Shown: positions 7,739 to 11,940 of the stretch, piece by piece
Layout: the number at the start of each line of letters is the position of its first letter
Numbering within the stretch: position 1 is the first letter of the stretch
NCBI GenBank assembly: GCA_964513925.1
Contig: CAZENR010000026.1
Span: forward strand, 1 to 11,940
Source of the DNA: DAORHV01 sp964513925
GTDB taxonomy: Bacteria > Patescibacteriota > Gracilibacteria > Peribacterales > Peribacteraceae
Direction: 5' to 3'
DNA length: 11,940 nt
The notes under the pieces: generated by a model
What the model was told of the DNA's origin: nothing
Databases searched by the model: none
What the model saw: the letters and a program-made list of their open reading frames with translations, nothing else
Position numbers and translations under genes: made by a program

Positions 7739-8320
7739 TTAACGCGAATGGCGAGCAATGAGCCACAAGACCAGCAGGACGAGTAGCAGGGCAATGCAGG
7801 CACAGATTGCGCCACCTTCCTGCTGTTTGCGCTCCAGCTCGTAGTAGTCCAGCTCTGCCCGGGTGCGGGCATACTCGTCGTTATCGTTGTCTACGCCCAG
7901 CACGCGCCGGTACTTCTGGACTTTGCCGAATGTGCCTAGCACCTCGCTCTTTGCCTGATGCATCTTGGCTTCGGCGAAGTCGGCGTTTGCCCTGGCAACT
8001 AGCAGATCTCGCTTGTGTTCGGCGCTGGGCGACTTACTCTTCTCGTTGCCGATCAGATCGATCAGCATCACCTGCGCATCGAACAGTTGCTTCTGTGCCT
8101 GCTTGAGCTTGGCTGCCGCCTCCAGTGCGTCCTTGGTTGCCGACTCGATGAGCTGCTTCGCCTCTTGCTGGTCAGCCTGCTGCTTCATGGCCTTGTCAGC
8201 AGCGATCTTGCGTTCGGTTTCGACCTGCATGAAATACAGACCGCCGAAGATGCAGCAGAACACCGCGATGACTGTGGCGACGAACAGGCCCGTAAGGACC
8301 TTCTGCTTGTGCGACGACAC
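7739..8320 (-). CDS. two-TM coiled-coil membrane protein of unknown function
   Basis: I recognise no family. With a GTG start at 8320 the protein has 193 residues. A hydrophobic helix at about 9-31 (VLTGLFVATVIAVF and on) is followed by some 125 residues rich in Ala, Lys, Gln and Glu with heptad-like spacing, probably a coiled coil. A second hydrophobic helix at 169-189 (ACIALLLVLLVLWLI) and the short basic tail ARHSR end it. The layout suggests a hairpin-like protein with both termini on one side and the coiled coil on the other. GTG is chosen because GGGAG lies 8 nt upstream; a TTG at 8380 would add 20 residues and lies just after the predicted transcription start. The gene sits between rpsG and fusA, which are normally adjacent. 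The long helix might be a scaffold or stalk, but no function is shown. Confidence 0.75.
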   Translation of the reverse strand: MSSHKQKVLTGLFVATVIAVFCCIFGGLYFMQVETERKIAADKAMKQQADQQEAKQLIESATKDALEAAAKLKQAQKQLFDAQVMLIDLIGNEKSKSPSAEHKRDLLVARANADFAEAKMHQAKSEVLGTFGKVQKYRRVLGVDNDNDEYARTRAELDYYELERKQQEGGAICACIALLLVLLVLWLIARHSR

Positions 8321-8398
8321 GTGCTTTTCTCCCTGTGTCGCCTCCCCAATTCCCACCTCGCGTTTCAACCGAGATTTCAAGGAACTGAGACCGGCGGT

Positions 8399-8426
8399 AC
8401 TGTACGAATTTGCAAGCTTGTTGCAA
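8399..8426 (-). promoter_or_regulatory. probable promoter of the coiled-coil membrane gene
   Basis: On the minus strand TTGCAA (8426-8421) and TACAGT (8404-8399) are 16 nt apart, each matching consensus at four of six positions. TTGCAA is repeated directly 5 nt later inside the spacer. The promoter lies between the rpsG terminator and this gene, as expected for separate transcription. Confidence 0.45.
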
Positions 8427-8470
8427 GAAAATCACACAACTCGCCACCTGTCGATTTCGCAGACGTACAA

Positions 8471-8496
8471 AAAACACCCCCGTACGGGGGTGTTTT
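8471..8496 (-). terminator. strong intrinsic terminator after rpsG
   Basis: A perfect 26-bp palindrome (AAAACACCCCC-GTAC-GGGGGTGTTTT) begins 19 nt past the rpsG stop. On the minus strand it continues into a run of six T residues (8474-8469), a classic rho-independent terminator. It should end the rpoC-rpsL-rpsG transcript and isolate the next gene. Confidence 0.92.
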
Positions 8497-8515
8497 GCTA
8501 TCGATGGGATACCGA

Positions 8516-8971
8516 TTACATCTTCGCAAAGTGGGCGAAGGCCTTGTTGGCCTGGGCCATCTTGAAGACATCTTCTTTCTTCTTCACTGCTGCACCCTGC
8601 TCCGAAGCGGCATCGAGCAGTTCCATGGCAAGCTTCTGGGCCATAGGAACACCCTTTCGCTCGCGAGCAGCGCCCAGGATCCAGCGAATGGACAGCGACT
8701 GCTGGCGCTTGGCGGTTACCTCGGTCGGCACTTGGTACACGGCACCGGCAATGCGCTTGGGGCGAACCTCAACGAGCGGCGTGGTGTTAATGAGCGCCTT
8801 GTTGAAGACGTCCATCGGCTCTTCCTTGGTGCGGGTCTTAATGACGCCCATGGCATCGGCGAAGATGCGGCGGGCGATGGACTTCTTGCCTTGCTTCATC
8901 AGGCAGCAGATGAACTTCTCGACGAGTGGGTCGGAGTTCTGGGGGATAAACGATTTGGGGCGGGTAGCCAT
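8516..8971 (-). CDS. rpsG: 30S ribosomal protein S7
   Basis: S7 is a primary 16S rRNA binding protein that nucleates assembly of the 30S head and touches the E-site tRNA. The 151-residue product matches the family throughout: PLVEKFICCLMKQGKK near 15-30, RPKRIAGAVYQVPTEV near 70-85, the RWILGAARER stretch, and the ending ANKAFAHFAKM. Length is close to the usual 156. It lies 31 nt after rpsL in the str-type order. The AUG is preceded by a pyrimidine run rather than a Shine-Dalgarno. Downstream is a strong terminator rather than fusA. Confidence 0.98.
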   Translation of the reverse strand: MATRPKSFIPQNSDPLVEKFICCLMKQGKKSIARRIFADAMGVIKTRTKEEPMDVFNKALINTTPLVEVRPKRIAGAVYQVPTEVTAKRQQSLSIRWILGAARERKGVPMAQKLAMELLDAASEQGAAVKKKEDVFKMAQANKAFAHFAKM

Positions 8972-8979
8972 AGTCTGTT

Positions 8980-8990
8980 AGAAAAGAGGA
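8980..8990 (-). promoter_or_regulatory. 11-nt pyrimidine tract before the rpsG start
   Basis: In the mRNA sense TCCTCTTTTCT ends 8 nt before the AUG at 8971. No Shine-Dalgarno lies between. A further CTCCTC precedes it at 9000-8995. Confidence 0.45.
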
Positions 8991-9002
8991 TCTTGAGGAG
9001 AA

Positions 9003-9422
9003 TTACTTCTTGGGCTTCTTAGCACCGTACAAGGAACGTCCCTGCTTGCGGTCGCGAACACCTTCGCAGTCCAGCACGCCACGGACAATGTGGTAGCGGA
9101 CACCGGGAAGGTCTTTTACGCGGCCTCCGCGCACAAGAACAACGGAGTGTTCCTGGAGGTTGTGACCCTCTCCCATGATGTACGCAGTCACCTCTTCGCC
9201 GTTGGTTAAGCGCACACGGGCAATCTTGCGGAGAGCGGAGTTCGGCTTCTTCGGCGTCATGGTGGTGACCTTCAGACACACGCCGCGCTTCACGGGGGCG
9301 CCGTGGCGCAGTTTCACGCGCTGCATCTTGAGCGCGTTCCAGGTGTACTGGAGGTTAGGAGCCTTGGTCCGGCGGCGCACCGAACGGCGCGAGCGGCGGA
9401 TAAGTTGGTTGATGGTAGGCAT
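9003..9422 (-). CDS. rpsL: 30S ribosomal protein S12 with an N-terminal insertion
   Basis: S12 lines the decoding centre of the small subunit and controls accuracy. The family core is intact: KRGVCLKVTTMTPKKPNSAL (45-64), GEGHNLQEHS (84-93) and GGRVKDLPGVRYH (99-111). The lysines equivalent to E. coli K43 and K88 are present as K58 and K103, so no classic streptomycin-resistance change is seen. Both are shifted by 15, because about 15 extra residues (rich in Lys, Arg, Trp and Tyr) lie between L24 and P43, just before KRGVC. Total length is 139 against 123-125 in most bacteria. It lies 45 nt after rpoC and 31 nt before rpsG. The leader (TTATCTCAGCCCATTCT) is C/U-rich but lacks an unbroken run and lacks a Shine-Dalgarno. 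Confidence 0.98.
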   Translation of the reverse strand: MPTINQLIRRSRRSVRRRTKAPNLQYTWNALKMQRVKLRHGAPVKRGVCLKVTTMTPKKPNSALRKIARVRLTNGEEVTAYIMGEGHNLQEHSVVLVRGGRVKDLPGVRYHIVRGVLDCEGVRDRKQGRSLYGAKKPKK

Positions 9423-9467
9423 AGAATGGGCTGAGATAATAGAGGCTGATTGGCCAGAGGTAAAGGC

Positions 9468-11940
9468 TTACTTGCCGTCTTCGGCGGAGTCTTCATCCTT
9501 GTTAAAGCGCTTGCGGTACGTTTCACCGGCCGGAATGAGGCGACCGATGATCACGTTCTCCTTGAGGCCCTTTAGGTAGTCGACCTTACCGGTCGTTGCG
9601 GCCTCCACAAGCACGCGGATGGTCTCCTGGAACGATGCACCAGCCAGCCACGACTCGGTTGCAAGCGATACGCGGGTAAGACCAAGGAGCAGCTGTTCGT
9701 AGGTAGCCTCCTTCTTCTCCTTCTTGCTCTTGGACTTAGCCAGAGCGCCGTTTGCGCGGCGGACGTCGGAGATGTCCACAACCTCACCGGAAAGCAGATC
9801 TGTATCGCCGCCGTCCAAGATGCGCACCTTGCTGAACATCTTGCGGGCAATGATTTCCAAGTGCTTGTCGTTGATGGTTTGACCCTGCGAGGCGTAGATG
9901 TGCTGCACCTCGTGGACGATGTACTTCTGCACGGCGTAGGAGCCCTGCTTTTCGAGCAACTCCTGCAAGTTGTAGTGACCTGCGTTCAGAGCCTGACCCG
10001 GCTTTACCTGCTCGCCGTTCTTCACCAGAATCATTTCGCGCGAGCTGAATTCGTACGTGCGCTCCTGGATCTCGGTGTGCTTGATGACAATGCGATCATC
10101 CTTCACCTCCGACACCTTACCGGCGATGAGCGCCTTGAGGGTGGACTTGTCGGAGACAGCCTTGGCAACAACAGCGCGCTCCTTCACCTCTTCGCCCTTC
10201 TTTACGGTCACCTGGTATCCGGCGGGAACCATGTAGACGTCTTGGCCGAGCTCCTCGCCGATGACGTTGATGTAGGTCACGCCGCTCTTGTGCGACATCT
10301 TCACGCGTCCGGCGATATCGGACAGCGTGGCCGGAGTGCGAGGCGGGCGTGCTTCCAGAATTTCTTCGACGCGGGTAAGACCCTGCGTGATGTCGGAACC
10401 TTCGGCGACACCTCCCATGTGGAAGGTACGCATGGTCAGCTGGGTACCCGGTTCACCGATGGATTGTGCGGCGATGATACCGACCGGCGTACCAGGCTTG
10501 ACCGTCTTGTTGTCTGAGAGGTCGCGACCGTAGCACTTTACGCAAATGCCGCCGTCGGTGTCGCAGGTCATGACGGAGCGCACTTCCACTTCGTCCACCT
10601 TGTGCTTGTTGAACACGGCGATCAAGTCTGCATCGATCTCCTGGTTGCGCTTGGCGATGGTCTCTTTGCCGGACACGACATCTATGTTGAGCGTGCGTCC
10701 GAAGATGCGGTTTTCGAACTTCTCGCCGATGCGCTCGGAATCTGCACGAGTGATCATGTGGCCGATGGCGCACTTGCAGTCATCTTCCTTAATGACCATG
10801 TCCTGCACCGCGTCCACCAAGCGACGAGTCAGGTAACCGGCTTCGGCGGTCTTCAGAGCGGTATCGGACTTACCCTTGCGTCCACCGTGTGTGGCAATGA
10901 AGTACTCTAGGATCGTGAATCCTTCCTTCAGGTTGGACTGGATCGGAAGCTCGATGGTGCGACCGGACGGGTTGGCCACCAAGCCCTTCATACCGGCAAG
11001 CTGCGTAATCTGACCCCAGTTACCACGCGCTCCCGAGTCGATCATGTAAGTGATGCTGTTTGTGCCATCGCCGGACGTGAAAGCCTTGATCATGACAGTG
11101 GCGATTTCACCCTTTACCTTGCTCCAAATGCGAATGGCATGCTGGTAGCGCTCGTCGGCGGTGATCCAACCCTTCCAGTACTGGTTGTTGATCTTGCGCA
11201 CCTTCTCATTGGCCTCTTCAAGATAGCTCTTCTTCTCCTCCGGAATAAGAATGTCGGAAGAAGCGATGGAAATACCCGAAATGGTAGCGTAGCGGAAACC
11301 GATGTTCTTGATGTCGTTAGCCAACTTGGACGTGCGTTCGGTGCCGCACAACTCCAAGGACTTGGCGATCATCTTCGATAACGCATCCTTCTTGAGCGTT
11401 GCATTGATGCGACCGAGCTCCGGCGGAACGATCTCCTGGAACTTCAGTCTTCCGACCGATGTTTCGATCATCTCGGTCTCCATGGGTTCGCCATCCTTCT
11501 TCTCGGCGCCTGCAACCGGCACGCGAACCTTAATTTCGGCCTGGAGATCTACGAATCTGTGCTCGTAAGCCAGAATCGCCTCCTCCGGAGAACCGAAAGT
11601 CATACCCTCTCCCTTGCGGCCTTTGTGGGTCTTGGTCAGGAAGTAGCAGCCAAGCACCATGTCTTGCACCGGCGTGATGATCGGTTCACCGGCAGACGGC
11701 TTGAGCACGTTGCGGGCGGCAGACATGAGCTCGCGGGCTTCCTTCTGTGCCTGCTCGGAGAGCGGCACGTGCACAGCCATTTGGTCACCGTCGAAGTCGG
11801 CGTTGAAGGCGGTACACACCAGCGGGTGAAGCTGAATGGCCAAACCTTCCACGAGACGCGGCTTGAACGCCTGGATACCGAGGCGGTGGAGCGTTGGAGC
11901 GCGGTTTAAGAGCACGTACTTGTCCTGGATGACCTCTTCG
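9468..11940 (-). CDS. rpoC: RNA polymerase beta' subunit, C-terminal two thirds (5' end outside the window)
   Basis: Beta' carries the catalytic magnesium site of RNA polymerase. The open frame runs off the right edge, so 824 or so residues are visible and the N-terminus is missing. The fragment begins EEVIQDKYVLLNRAPTLHRL, then NADFDGDQMAVH with the three catalytic aspartates. The bridge helix (RKGKSDTALKTAEAGYLTRR) lies near 10810-10880 and the trigger-loop base (GEPGTQLTMRTFHMGG) near 10410-10460. The second zinc site is complete, with EDDCK near 10780 and CDTDGGICVKC near 10535-10570. The trigger loop passes straight into EGSDITQGLTRVEEILEAR, so the large E. coli-type insertion there is absent. 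It ends in a charged tail, 45 nt before rpsL. Confidence 0.98.
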   Translation of the reverse strand, partial: EEVIQDKYVLLNRAPTLHRLGIQAFKPRLVEGLAIQLHPLVCTAFNADFDGDQMAVHVPLSEQAQKEARELMSAARNVLKPSAGEPIITPVQDMVLGCYFLTKTHKGRKGEGMTFGSPEEAILAYEHRFVDLQAEIKVRVPVAGAEKKDGEPMETEMIETSVGRLKFQEIVPPELGRINATLKKDALSKMIAKSLELCGTERTSKLANDIKNIGFRYATISGISIASSDILIPEEKKSYLEEANEKVRKINNQYWKGWITADERYQHAIRIWSKVKGEIATVMIKAFTSGDGTNSITYMIDSGARGNWGQITQLAGMKGLVANPSGRTIELPIQSNLKEGFTILEYFIATHGGRKGKSDTALKTAEAGYLTRRLVDAVQDMVIKEDDCKCAIGHMITRADSERIGEKFENRIFGRTLNIDVVSGKETIAKRNQEIDADLIAVFNKHKVDEVEVRSVMTCDTDGGICVKCYGRDLSDNKTVKPGTPVGIIAAQSIGEPGTQLTMRTFHMGGVAEGSDITQGLTRVEEILEARPPRTPATLSDIAGRVKMSHKSGVTYINVIGEELGQDVYMVPAGYQVTVKKGEEVKERAVVAKAVSDKSTLKALIAGKVSEVKDDRIVIKHTEIQERTYEFSSREMILVKNGEQVKPGQALNAGHYNLQELLEKQGSYAVQKYIVHEVQHIYASQGQTINDKHLEIIARKMFSKVRILDGGDTDLLSGEVVDISDVRRANGALAKSKSKKEKKEATYEQLLLGLTRVSLATESWLAGASFQETIRVLVEAATTGKVDYLKGLKENVIIGRLIPAGETYRKRFNKDEDSAEDGK

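Noticed and set aside
7965..9022. Two overlapping plus-strand open frames of about 335 residues across the membrane gene, intergenic region and rpsG
   Set aside because: They read through two real genes, a promoter and a terminator in antisense, and their sequence is low-complexity shadow coding.

Overview
The window most likely comes from a member of the Candidate Phyla Radiation (Patescibacteria), perhaps near Peribacteria. The grounds are the patescibacterial look of S12 and the translation genes, moderate GC, and start sites that mostly lack a Shine-Dalgarno. No marker such as 16S rRNA is present, so the placement is an inference. All protein genes read cleanly with UGG as Trp and GGN as Gly. 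All ten visible stop codons are UAA (7) or UAG (3), with no UGA.

Layout. (a) 1-187: non-coding leader with a 22-bp perfect palindrome, a small hairpin and a strong promoter that appears to give a leaderless mRNA. (b) 188-1081 (+): protein of unknown function. (c) 4317-1086 (-): a three-gene cluster. It runs from a YerC/HisR-type TrpR-family regulator, through a 568-residue protein with an ATP phosphoribosyltransferase (HisG) of the long, regulated type fused to two degenerate HisE-like domains, to a RibD-like deaminase/reductase with a shortened C-terminus. (d) 4318-4485: divergent intergenic region with a nested inverted repeat and promoters facing both ways. (e) 4486-5400 (+): SAM-methyltransferase-like protein, probably leaderless. 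(f) 5410-5431: hairpin terminator between convergent genes. (g) 11940-5458 (-): the conserved transcription/translation block rpoC (5' part outside the window), rpsL, rpsG and fusA. It is interrupted between rpsG and fusA by a two-TM coiled-coil protein with its own promoter, preceded by a strong terminator.

How the genes fit together. The rpoC-rpsL-rpsG-fusA segment is the classic 'str' arrangement and is ordinary in content. S12 is the exception: it carries a roughly 15-residue insertion in its N-terminal part. The accessory half is more unusual. A TrpR-fold regulator of the type linked to histidine genes precedes a HisG-HisE-HisE fusion and a RibD-like enzyme, as if the cluster made or handled a phosphoribosyl-nucleotide. 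Whether this is a histidine pathway entry, a riboflavin step or something else cannot be decided from this window.

The most notable system-level signal is at translation starts. Four genes (yerC-like, hisG-like, fusA, rpsG) have uninterrupted pyrimidine runs of 11-18 nt ending 0-8 nt before the AUG, where a purine-rich Shine-Dalgarno would normally sit. Two plus-strand genes appear leaderless.
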